Positions 1 through 6,494 of a stretch of 11,172 bases of DNA are shown here, piece after piece. The first letter of the stretch is position 1. Each line of letters begins with the position of its first letter. Origin of the DNA: JAICLL01 sp035252155 (GTDB lineage Bacteria; Planctomycetota; Planctomycetia; Pirellulales; JAICIG01); NCBI GenBank assembly GCA_035252155.1, contig DATFDL010000050.1, forward strand, positions 1-11,172. The letters are read 5' to 3'. Under the pieces are notes generated by a model. That model was not told where the DNA came from. It saw only the letters and a program-made list of their open reading frames with translations, and ran no database searches. Position numbers and translations under genes: made by a program.

Positions 1-178
1 CCTTCTGTTCAAACCTTCTGTCATTAAGCCTTTGTTCTCCGCAGCGGTGGCGAGTTGGTCGTAGTTCGCTAGTTTGTCTTGACGGCGGGGTGCGGCTTCG
101 CTAGCCTTGCCGCCCCGTTTGCCAAGGCGGTGCGCCAATGCTGCGCGCCGCGGTGTCATTTCCCGCGGACGACTTTTC
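1..178. other. Upstream region with no supported gene
   Basis: I see no convincing gene here. The octamer CCTTCTGT occurs at 1-8 and 14-21, and its second copy continues into TCA. This resembles the TTCTGTCA end of the short repeats found in later gaps, but is too degenerate to call. A TTGACG at 79-84 lies 17 bases before TAGCCT at 102-107. That could be a weak promoter for the lipoprotein gene, but the -10 match is only three of six. Confidence 0.4.
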
Positions 179-1102
179 ATGCCACGATGGCGCTGTTTAC
201 CGCCGCTTGCCTGGCTGGCGCCAGTGGGCATGCTGGCGCCACTGGGCATGCTGGCGGCGATCGGCTGCGCCAAGCTGCCCGCGCACCGCGGCTCGCACTT
301 CGCTCCCGAGACCTCCGACGCCGTCGCACTCGATGTCTTCTTTGTCAGCTACCCCTTCGGCGACGAGACGGTCAACAGCCCGCTCTTCGCGGAGATCGAT
401 CCCCAAGAAATCCCGCTCGACGTGCGGCGCAGGTTGGCCGACAACGGCTTTCTGGCCGGGATCGTCGGCGGGCAGCTTCCGCCGATCGTCGGTGAGCTTT
501 TGCAACTGGCCGATTCGCCGCCGGCTGACCATCCGCCCGACACATCACCGCCGAACGACAGCCTGCCGGTGGTCGATGTGGCCCATCGGCCCCGTGTGCG
601 GCGGCAGCTTCTGAAAACGTTTCACGCCGACGACCCGGCCAGCCTGCTGACTTCGGGCAAGAAAGAAGCGCACTCCGTGCTGACGGTGCTCTTTCGCGAC
701 GACGGCGACCCGCCGGCGGTGCGGGGCGGGCGATATTACAATGCCAAGACAATCTTATCGACCAAGATCGAACCGCAAGGCGACGGCCGCGTGCAGCTCG
801 AATTGCTGCCGGTGGTCGAGCATGGCGAGCCGCGCCGCGACATCGTGGCCGGCGACGGAGGTTTTACGGTGAAAGTGGCTGCTCCGCGCAAGACGTTCGA
901 TACGCTGCGGATGGCGGCCACTCTTTCGCCCGGGCAGATTCTAGTCGTGAGTTGCCGAACCGATCGTCCCGGCAGCCTGGGCCATCAGTTCTTCACGCAG
1001 CGATTTTCCGACCGCCTCGAGCAGGTGGTGCTCTTGATTCGCCTCGCGCAGGCCCGCCCCGCCGAGTTGTTCGCGGAAGAAACTTCCGACGTCGGCGAGT
1101 GA
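179..1102 (+). CDS. Conserved hypothetical lipoprotein of planctomycete type
   Basis: Function is unknown. The 307-residue product starts with a basic MPRWR segment, a hydrophobic stretch and Cys30 in the context LAAIGC. This fits a lipoprotein signal peptide, although Ala rather than Leu or Val sits at -3. The mature part has a conserved-looking block, roughly residues 65-105, centred on IPLDVRRRLADNGF and IVGGQLPP. I associate this block with uncharacterised Pirellulales proteins. A proline- and aspartate-rich linker and a more polar second half follow. I chose the ATG at 179 because the in-frame TTG at 107 would add 24 residues ahead of the signal peptide. No clear Shine-Dalgarno precedes either start. 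The gene stands alone, with 151 bases before the next. The lipoprotein call is probable; the anchoring and any function are inference. Confidence 0.75.
   Translation: MPRWRCLPPLAWLAPVGMLAPLGMLAAIGCAKLPAHRGSHFAPETSDAVALDVFFVSYPFGDETVNSPLFAEIDPQEIPLDVRRRLADNGFLAGIVGGQLPPIVGELLQLADSPPADHPPDTSPPNDSLPVVDVAHRPRVRRQLLKTFHADDPASLLTSGKKEAHSVLTVLFRDDGDPPAVRGGRYYNAKTILSTKIEPQGDGRVQLELLPVVEHGEPRRDIVAGDGGFTVKVAAPRKTFDTLRMAATLSPGQILVVSCRTDRPGSLGHQFFTQRFSDRLEQVVLLIRLAQARPAELFAEETSDVGE
215..268 (+). repeat. 18-base tandem repeat inside the signal-peptide codons
   Basis: The unit CTGGCGCCASTGGGCATG occurs at 215-232 and 233-250 with one mismatch. A diverged third unit at 251-268 ends in the lipobox cysteine codon. 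In protein the units read LAPVGM, LAPLGM and LAAIGC, so the hydrophobic core of the signal peptide is three hexapeptides that appear to be derived by duplication. Confidence 0.8.
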
Positions 1103-1113
1103 ACGGCTTGGTC

Positions 1114-1165
1114 TGACAGAAAGATGGCTGACAGAAAAAGTTTTCCGTCCACCATTTTTCTGTCA
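1114..1165. repeat. Inverted repeat built from a short intergenic repeat unit
   Basis: The left arm TGACAGAAAGATGG (1114-1127) is complementary to the right arm CCATTTTTCTGTCA (1152-1165) at 13 of 14 positions. A second left-arm copy, TGACAGAAAAA at 1129-1139, pairs perfectly over 11 bases with TTTTTCTGTCA at 1155-1165, so two alternative hairpins are possible. The two left copies are 15 bases apart. The element lies 11 bases after the lipoprotein stop codon and could act as a terminator, but no separate T-run follows the stem. Confidence 0.7.
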
Positions 1166-1241
1166 TCGAACGCCATGCTTGTCGCAGAGCGATTTGATAA
1201 GATGGGTTCATCTTCTACTGAGCGACACGCCCTTCATATAC

Positions 1242-1246
1242 GGAGG
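1242..1246 (+). promoter_or_regulatory. Ribosome binding site of the PDZ protein gene
   Basis: GGAGG lies 7 bases before the ATG at 1254. It fixes that start over the in-frame upstream start at 1179, which would place 25 polar residues before the signal peptide. Confidence 0.75.
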
Positions 1247-1253
1247 TCGATTG

Positions 1254-2402
1254 ATGTCTCGCAACTCGTGGTGCCCTGCCGTGCTGCTGGCGACATTCTT
1301 TTACTTCGTCCGAAATGAAGGCGCTCTCGGCGACGAGCCGGAGCCGGCTGGCTTCCTCGGAACCATTCTTCGTGACACGAATGACGGGAACGGAGACGGT
1401 GTCGCCGTGGCTTCAATTGTCGAAAACAGCCCAGCGGAGTCGGCCGGGCTTCAAATTGACGATCAAATCATTGAATTCGACAAACAGCAAATCACACATT
1501 CGGCCGACCTGATTAATGCGGTCAAATCACATAAGCCAGGAGCAAGGGCCGAGCTAAGGTTCCGACGCGCTGGCGAAGAACAATCGGCGTTTGTCGTGCT
1601 CACCGCGCGACCAAAGGACGCGGAGCTTGCCACGTTGCAGCGAACGATTCAGGCGAGCTTGAAGATCGGAGCTTATTTGGACGACGCCTGGCACCATCGC
1701 CCAGGTGGCCGAGCTCAAAAGGCGAACGGCGCACGGGTGGCGGCGATTGTCGTGGACAGCCCCGCCAGCAAGGCCGGCTTGCGAGTCGATGACCGAATTC
1801 TGGGCATCGACGGCTCGCCAATCGTTGACGCCTCGGATGCATGGAGGGCGATTACTTCATTCGGGGCCGGCAAAGAAATAGCGCTCGACGTGCTTCGCAA
1901 TGGTGAATCGAAGGTTGTGGTGACCGTCGTCGGCAAGTCGCCACCTCCGTGGGAGTTGCTCGTCGAGGCCGATCCGCCGCGAGTATGGGGCGGAATTTTA
2001 AGTGGTAACGGCAGGGTTATCGGTGATGTCAGCAATCCCGGTAATATGATTTGCAGCGGAAGATTCACGATCGACGGTTTTTTTGAGCAAGGCTCAGGCG
2101 ATTTGCTGTCGGTGGAGATCAGCGGCCCAAATCCCGATGCGGGCCTGTTTGTAACCGGCGACGTTCGCCTCGACGGAATCGTCCATGTGTCGATCAAGGA
2201 TTTGGCGCCGCAATCAGGCGACGCATTTGAACTGGTTCGAGATGCCGCATCCCTGAAGGGGCATTTCCGTCGCGTCATGCTGCCCGAACCGGCGAAAGGA
2301 CTACGCTGGGAGATCGTCTATGACGACTTAACGAATGGACGCGATTTCGATGGCGACGGCAAGCACGATCTCACTCTTGTCGTCGAAGAAGCGACGGAAT
2401 GA
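1254..2402 (+). CDS. Secreted protein with two PDZ domains and an autotransporter-like beta tail
   Basis: The 382-residue product has an N-terminal signal peptide, with a hydrophobic core around residues 8-19 and probable cleavage before Asp27. PDZ domain 1 spans about 33-118 with SIVENSPAESAGLQIDDQI. PDZ domain 2 spans about 136-226 with IVVDSPASKAGLRVDDRIL. Both show the carboxylate-binding-loop and GL..DD patterns of bacterial protease-type PDZ domains, but there is no protease domain. Residues 246-378 follow the pattern seen at the end of autotransporter-type beta-strand repeat proteins: GILSGNGRVIGDV, a SGRFTIDGFFEQ strand pair, a DLLSVEISG strand, a TGDVRLDGIV strand and a final Y-D-D strand. 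Near the end DFDGDGKHD resembles a calcium-binding DxDGDGxxD loop. The protein probably binds peptide C-termini outside the cytoplasm. Its partner and role are unknown. Confidence 0.85.
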   Translation: MSRNSWCPAVLLATFFYFVRNEGALGDEPEPAGFLGTILRDTNDGNGDGVAVASIVENSPAESAGLQIDDQIIEFDKQQITHSADLINAVKSHKPGARAELRFRRAGEEQSAFVVLTARPKDAELATLQRTIQASLKIGAYLDDAWHHRPGGRAQKANGARVAAIVVDSPASKAGLRVDDRILGIDGSPIVDASDAWRAITSFGAGKEIALDVLRNGESKVVVTVVGKSPPPWELLVEADPPRVWGGILSGNGRVIGDVSNPGNMICSGRFTIDGFFEQGSGDLLSVEISGPNPDAGLFVTGDVRLDGIVHVSIKDLAPQSGDAFELVRDAASLKGHFRRVMLPEPAKGLRWEIVYDDLTNGRDFDGDGKHDLTLVVEEATE

Positions 2403-2406
2403 TCGT

Positions 2407-2436
2407 CTCCATTTTTTTGCCCTCCATTTTTTTGCC
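2407..2436. repeat. 15-base tandem repeat, two copies
   Basis: CTCCATTTTTTTGCC is present twice in direct contact, at 2407-2421 and 2422-2436, without mismatch. Its reverse complement, GGCAAAAAAATGGAG, resembles the GACAGAAARATGG units in the 1114-1165 element and has the same 15-base period. It lies between the PDZ gene and putA. The T-runs could assist termination, but no GC stem precedes them. Confidence 0.75.
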
Positions 2437-2461
2437 TTCGTCGTCGCCCGCCCAGGTCCGC

Positions 2462-2467
2462 TATACT
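2462..2467 (+). promoter_or_regulatory. Possible -10 box of putA
   Basis: TATACT matches the TATAAT consensus at five of six positions and ends 13 bases before the putA ATG at 2481. No good -35 box is visible at 16-19 bases. If used, the start of transcription would fall around 2474, giving a leader of only a few bases. This agrees with the absence of a Shine-Dalgarno sequence before putA. Confidence 0.4.
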
Positions 2468-2480
2468 GTCGGCGTCTCTA

Positions 2481-5400
2481 ATGCCGCCGTCCCAACCACC
2501 GCCAAGCGTGTCTGACGACTTTCGCCAACTTGACGACTTCATCCCGCGCGAGCTGGACGCCATCGAACGCACGACGCGCGAAGTCGGCCAGTACCTGTTC
2601 GACCACCTGGCCCACCGCCAGCCGAGCGTCTTCGAACGGCGCTGGTGGGACGACCGCATCATGGCCTGGGCCATGCAAGATGAATCGGTCAAGGTGCAGA
2701 TGTTTCGCTTCATCGACGTGCTTCCCATGCTCGGCAACACCGAGGCCACCGTGGGCCACCTGCAAGAGTATTTTCACGACGTGCAGCGGCACCTGCCCCG
2801 CGCCGCCCGGCTGGGACTGGCCGTGGCCACGCCCCACTCGATCGCGGGCAGGGCGCTGGCCATCGCCGCGCGGCGCAACGCCATGGGCCACGCCCGGCGG
2901 TTCATCGCCGGCACGAACACCGCCGAAGTATTGGCCGCCGCCATGCGCGAACGCAAACTGCGGCGGGCCTTCACGCTCGATATTCTGGGCGAGGCCGTCA
3001 CCAGCGAAGTCGAGGCCGAGCGCTATCTGCAGCTTTATCTCGACCTGCTCGAAGGCATCGCCCCCACCGTCAACCGTTGGCCCGAAGTGCCGCAGATCGA
3101 CCGGGCCGGGCTGGTCGAACTGCCCCGCGTGAACGTCTCGGTCAAATTGTCGGCGCTCGACAGCCGCTTCGACGCGATCGACCCGGCCGGCACCACGCGC
3201 CGCGTGGGCGAGCGGCTGCGGCGGCTGCTGCGGGCCGCCCGCTGGCATCACGCCCACGTACACGTCGACATGGAGTCGTACCAGGCCAAGTCGCTCACGC
3301 TCTCGATCTTTCAAGAGATTTTGATGGAGGCGGAGTTTCGCGATTGGCCCGACGTGGGCATTGTCATCCAGGCGTATTTGCGCGACTCGGCGGCCGACCT
3401 GGCCGGGCTGGCCCATTGGGCGCGCCGCCGCGGCACGCCCGTCTGGGTGCGGCTGGTCAAGGGAGCCTATTGGGACTACGAAACGGTCCACGCGCAGTCG
3501 CAGGGCTGGCCGATTCCGGTCTATCAGCAAAAATGGCAATCGGACGCCAACTTCGAGCACCTCAGCCGGTACTTGATGCGGCAACACGACGTGCTGCGGC
3601 CGGCGCTGGGCAGCCACAACATCCGTTCGCTTGCCCACGGCATCGCGGCGGCCCGGCACCTGGGATTGGCTAACACCGCCTACGAGCTGCAAATGCTCTA
3701 CGGCATGGGCGACCCGGAAAAACAGGCCCTGGTCGACCTGGGTTGCCGGATGCGAATCTACATGCCCTACGGCGAGCTAATACCGGGCATGGCCTACCTG
3801 GTGCGCCGCCTGTTGGAAAATACCTCGAACGATTCGTTCTTAAGGGCCAGTTTTAGCGAGTCTGTTTCGCCGGAGAAACTGCTAATGAATCCGCTCGAAC
3901 ACCGTCGGCAAGACGAATCTGCCACAGCCGCCCTCGGCGAATGTGGCACAGCCGCCCTCGGCTGTGGTGGTAGTGGCACAGCCGCCCTCGGCTGTGAATT
4001 GCCTGCCTTCCAGAACGAACCGATCGCCGATTTTGCCCGGGCCGAAAATCGCCAGGCAATGCTCGACGCGCTAGCTCAGGTTCGCGGGCAGCTTGGCCGG
4101 CACGATCCGCTCTGGATCGATGGACAAGCGATCGAAAGCAACGAGCGGATTGAGTCGCGCGATCCGTCGCGTCGTGATCGACTGGTGGGCATGGCCGCGT
4201 CGGCCAGCGGCGAACATGTCGAGCGGGCGGTGGCCGCGGCCAGGCGGGCGCTGCCGGCGTGGAACGCCCTGGGCGTCGAAGCGCGGGCCGACTTTCTGAT
4301 TCGGGCGGCCGCCGAGCTGCGCCGCCGCCGCTTCGAGCTGGCGGCATGGGAGATCTTCGAGTGCGGCAAAGGCTGGCGCGAGGCCGACGCCGACATTTGC
4401 GAGGCGATCGACTTCTGCGAGTTCTATGCGCGCGAGGCCGTGGCGCTTTTGTCGCCGCAGGGCGTCGACGTGCCAGGCGAGGAAAACCGCTTCGTCTATC
4501 TGCCCCGCGGCGTAACGGCCGTAATCGCGCCATGGAATTTTCCCTTGGCTATTCTCACCGGCATGACCACCGCCGCGCTGGTCGCCGGCAATACGGTGGT
4601 GATGAAACCGGCCGAGCAATCGCCGATCATCGCCGCCCGACTGATGGAGGTTTTTCATGCGCTGGGTCTTCCACAAGGCGTGCTGAATTACTTGCCGGGC
4701 ACCGGCGAAACGGCGGGAGCGGCGCTTGTCGAGCATCCCGACACGGCGGTGATCGCCTTTACCGGCTCGCGTACGGTGGGATTGGCGATCAACCGCCGGG
4801 CCGCCGAAGTCTCCGCCTCGGGCATCGGCTACGTCAAGCGCGTGATCGCCGAGATGGGCGGCAAGAACGCCCTCATCATCGACGACGACGCCGACCTGGA
4901 CGAGGCGGTGCTGGCGGTCGTCAAAAGTGCGTTCGGCTATCAGGGCCAAAAGTGTTCGGCCTGCTCGCGGGCGATCGTGCTCGACGGCGTCTACGATCTG
5001 TTTGTGCAGCGGCTGGTCGAAGCCGCCCGCAGCCTGCAAGTCGGCCCGGCCGAAGACCCCGCCACCAGCATCGGCCCGGTGATCGATGGCGAGGCCTTCG
5101 AGCGCGTGCGACAATACATCGAGCTAGGTCGGCGTGAAGGGCGCGAGGCGCTGGCGATCGATGCGGGGCCGCTGGCGCAGCAAGGTTTTTTCGTCGGGCC
5201 ACACATCTTTACCGAGGTTTCGCCTCAATCGCGGCTGGCGCAAGAAGAAATCTTCGGACCCGTGCTGGCGGTGATTCGCGTCAAGAATCTTGATGAAGCG
5301 TTTCGCGTCTTCAACGACACGCAGTATGCGCTGACCGGCGGCATTTTTTCGCGCAGCCCGGCGAACCTCGAGCGGGCCCGCCGCGAGTTGCTGGTGGGCA

Positions 5401-5606
5401 ATCTCTATCTCAACCGCGGCATCACCGGCGCCTTGGTCGGCCGGCAGCCGTTTGGCGGCTTCAAGATGTCGGGCATCGGCAGCAAGGCCGGCGGCCACGA
5501 CTATCTCTTGCAATTTCTGATTCCTCGCACGATCACCGAGAACACGATGCGCCGCGGCTTCGCCCCACCCGCCGCCGGTTCCGTTGGCCACGAAACGGGC
5601 GAATGA
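2481..5606 (+). CDS. putA: Bifunctional proline dehydrogenase / P5C dehydrogenase (PutA)
   Basis: This enzyme oxidises proline to pyrroline-5-carboxylate with FAD, then oxidises the hydrolysed glutamate semialdehyde to glutamate with NAD+. Residues about 70-470 are the proline dehydrogenase barrel: VSVKLSALDSRF (219-230), LVKGAYWDYETV (325-336), YELQMLYGM (401-409) and RRLLENTSNDSFL (442-454). Residues about 545-1020 are the aldehyde dehydrogenase part: PWNF at 684-687, FTGS at 760-763, Glu791 in EMGGKN, and catalytic Cys825 in GQKCSACSR. At 1041 residues with no N-terminal ribbon-helix-helix domain and no C-terminal extension, it fits the minimal PutA class and should not repress its own gene. 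The linker at 481-506 carries an in-frame triple repeat (TAALG units) encoded by a palindromic DNA element. The start lacks a Shine-Dalgarno sequence. The gene is flanked by gaps on both sides and is probably monocistronic. Confidence 0.97.
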   Translation: MPPSQPPPSVSDDFRQLDDFIPRELDAIERTTREVGQYLFDHLAHRQPSVFERRWWDDRIMAWAMQDESVKVQMFRFIDVLPMLGNTEATVGHLQEYFHDVQRHLPRAARLGLAVATPHSIAGRALAIAARRNAMGHARRFIAGTNTAEVLAAAMRERKLRRAFTLDILGEAVTSEVEAERYLQLYLDLLEGIAPTVNRWPEVPQIDRAGLVELPRVNVSVKLSALDSRFDAIDPAGTTRRVGERLRRLLRAARWHHAHVHVDMESYQAKSLTLSIFQEILMEAEFRDWPDVGIVIQAYLRDSAADLAGLAHWARRRGTPVWVRLVKGAYWDYETVHAQSQGWPIPVYQQKWQSDANFEHLSRYLMRQHDVLRPALGSHNIRSLAHGIAAARHLGLANTAYELQMLYGMGDPEKQALVDLGCRMRIYMPYGELIPGMAYLVRRLLENTSNDSFLRASFSESVSPEKLLMNPLEHRRQDESATAALGECGTAALGCGGSGTAALGCELPAFQNEPIADFARAENRQAMLDALAQVRGQLGRHDPLWIDGQAIESNERIESRDPSRRDRLVGMAASASGEHVERAVAAARRALPAWNALGVEARADFLIRAAAELRRRRFELAAWEIFECGKGWREADADICEAIDFCEFYAREAVALLSPQGVDVPGEENRFVYLPRGVTAVIAPWNFPLAILTGMTTAALVAGNTVVMKPAEQSPIIAARLMEVFHALGLPQGVLNYLPGTGETAGAALVEHPDTAVIAFTGSRTVGLAINRRAAEVSASGIGYVKRVIAEMGGKNALIIDDDADLDEAVLAVVKSAFGYQGQKCSACSRAIVLDGVYDLFVQRLVEAARSLQVGPAEDPATSIGPVIDGEAFERVRQYIELGRREGREALAIDAGPLAQQGFFVGPHIFTEVSPQSRLAQEEIFGPVLAVIRVKNLDEAFRVFNDTQYALTGGIFSRSPANLERARRELLVGNLYLNRGITGALVGRQPFGGFKMSGIGSKAGGHDYLLQFLIPRTITENTMRRGFAPPAAGSVGHETGE
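3923..3996. repeat. Three copies of a GC-rich palindromic repeat inside putA
   Basis: Two perfect palindromes, each an 8-base arm CACAGCCG, a CCCT loop and CGGCTGTG, lie at 3947-3966 and 3977-3996. Together with the preceding GTGG they form identical 24-base direct repeats at 3943-3966 and 3973-3996. A degenerate first copy starts at 3923, with its right arm interrupted by GAA and ending at TGTG 3942-3945. Copy starts are 24 and 30 bases apart, both multiples of three, so putA stays open. I recall similar palindromes dispersed between genes in planctomycetes, but cannot verify it here. Confidence 0.85.
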
Positions 5607-5651
5607 GAGGTGAAATTCGTCCTCGATTCGTCAGTAATCGCTCATCGGGAA

Positions 5652-5680
5652 TTGCATCCTCTTGGCAAGGAACCGATAAT
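5652..5680 (+). promoter_or_regulatory. Possible promoter of the 5716-9316 operon
   Basis: TTGCAT at 5652-5657 and GATAAT at 5675-5680 are separated by 17 bases. The -10 matches five of six consensus positions and the -35 only three. Transcription would start near 5687. This would exclude the TTG codon at 5680 as a start and favour the ATG at 5716. Against it, AAGGAA at 5667-5672 lies 7 bases before that TTG and could be its ribosome binding site. Confidence 0.4.
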
Positions 5681-5715
5681 TGGACGCGCCTGAAAGTACT
5701 CCGGTGGGTAATTTC

Positions 5716-6489
5716 ATGTTCGGCTTGTTTCGGCCTTCTTGCCCGTGCGATTCCGCGGCCAAAACGTGGATCGAAAAGCGGCTGCGCTGGCTGAGCGAGC
5801 AATTCGAGGACAGCGCCTTCAGCGGCCTGCCCGTGGTGCTGCCCACCAGCCACTTTTTTCCCGATAGTTACGATGGCTCGGAAGCGGCCGTTCGGCGGAT
5901 GCTCAATCGGGTCTGTCATTATATGGAGGTCGATCCCGATCAGGTGTTGCTCAAAATTGTCTCAAGGCTGGGCAAAGTGGAGTTGGTGAACAACTCCGGC
6001 CACCAAATGCCCGGCGCGGTGGGAACCTATCGGCAGGTAGGTGAAAACGTCAAAATCACACTTGATGTGACCGAGCTCGACCGGCCCATGGACCTGGTGG
6101 GCACGATGGCCCATGAGCTGGCGCACCATCGCCTGTTGGGCGAGCGGCGCATCAAGCCGAGCGTGTTTGACAATGAGCTGCTGACCGATCTGACGGTGGT
6201 CTTCATGGGCCTGGGGATTTTTCTCGCCAACTCGCCGCGCGCGTGGCGGGGTCAGTTGTCGAAATGGCCGGGCACCACGCTCAACAAGCCCGAATACATG
6301 ACCGCGCCAATGTACGCCTACGCGCTGGCGCATTTGGCCTGGTTCCGCGACGAACCGCGGCCTGCCTGGGCGAAGCATCTGCATTGGCACTTCAGGCCTG
6401 AGTTCAAGCAGGCGCTGCGGTTTCTTTGGGATACTCGCGATTCGTCGTTTCAGCCGGGCGAGACTTCAGGCGCGCGGGCTGAGCATTGA
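5716..6489 (+). CDS. Putative zinc metalloprotease-like protein (HExxH), family unnamed
   Basis: The 257-residue product (269 if a TTG at 5680 is used) has no signal peptide. It contains MAHELAHHRLLGE with an HExxH zinc motif at 133-137. Further on, FDNELLTD (151-158) has Glu154 and Asp158, an ExxxD spacing like the third-ligand helix of gluzincins. A hydrophobic segment follows at about 159-171. Upstream, LPTSHFFPDSYDGSEAAVRRMLNRVCHYMEVDPD (43-76) is a pattern I associate with uncharacterised planctomycete proteins. The ATG at 5716 is preferred because MFGLF resembles how such proteins start. GGTGGG lies 7 bases before it. It is the first gene of a tight operon, with the next ATG 5 bases after its stop. 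The metalloprotease activity is inferred from motifs; the substrate is unknown. The histidines could instead serve a structural or other metal role. Confidence 0.7.
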   Translation: MFGLFRPSCPCDSAAKTWIEKRLRWLSEQFEDSAFSGLPVVLPTSHFFPDSYDGSEAAVRRMLNRVCHYMEVDPDQVLLKIVSRLGKVELVNNSGHQMPGAVGTYRQVGENVKITLDVTELDRPMDLVGTMAHELAHHRLLGERRIKPSVFDNELLTDLTVVFMGLGIFLANSPRAWRGQLSKWPGTTLNKPEYMTAPMYAYALAHLAWFRDEPRPAWAKHLHWHFRPEFKQALRFLWDTRDSSFQPGETSGARAEH

Positions 6490-6494
6490 CGGCC

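Noticed and set aside
79..107. Promoter TTGACG / TAGCCT before the lipoprotein gene
   Set aside because: The spacing is 17 but the -10 matches only three of six positions; not strong enough to list as a feature.
1114..1165. Intrinsic terminator of the lipoprotein gene
   Set aside because: The stem is AT-rich with a roughly 24-base loop and lacks a T-run after the right arm; listed as a repeat instead.
2478..3692. 404-codon open frame on the minus strand opposite putA
   Set aside because: It lies entirely over the well-supported proline dehydrogenase domain, shows no recognisable motif, and its composition (rich in Arg, Gly, Val, His and Asp) is what the antisense frame of a high-GC gene gives.
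3923..3996. CRISPR-like array, because repeats are regularly spaced
   Set aside because: Units are 24-30 bases apart with almost no spacer between them, the repeats are inside putA and in frame, and no cas gene is near.
4071..5114. 347-codon minus-strand frame opposite the P5C dehydrogenase domain
   Set aside because: Shadow of the conserved aldehyde dehydrogenase sequence; no motif and no ribosome binding site.
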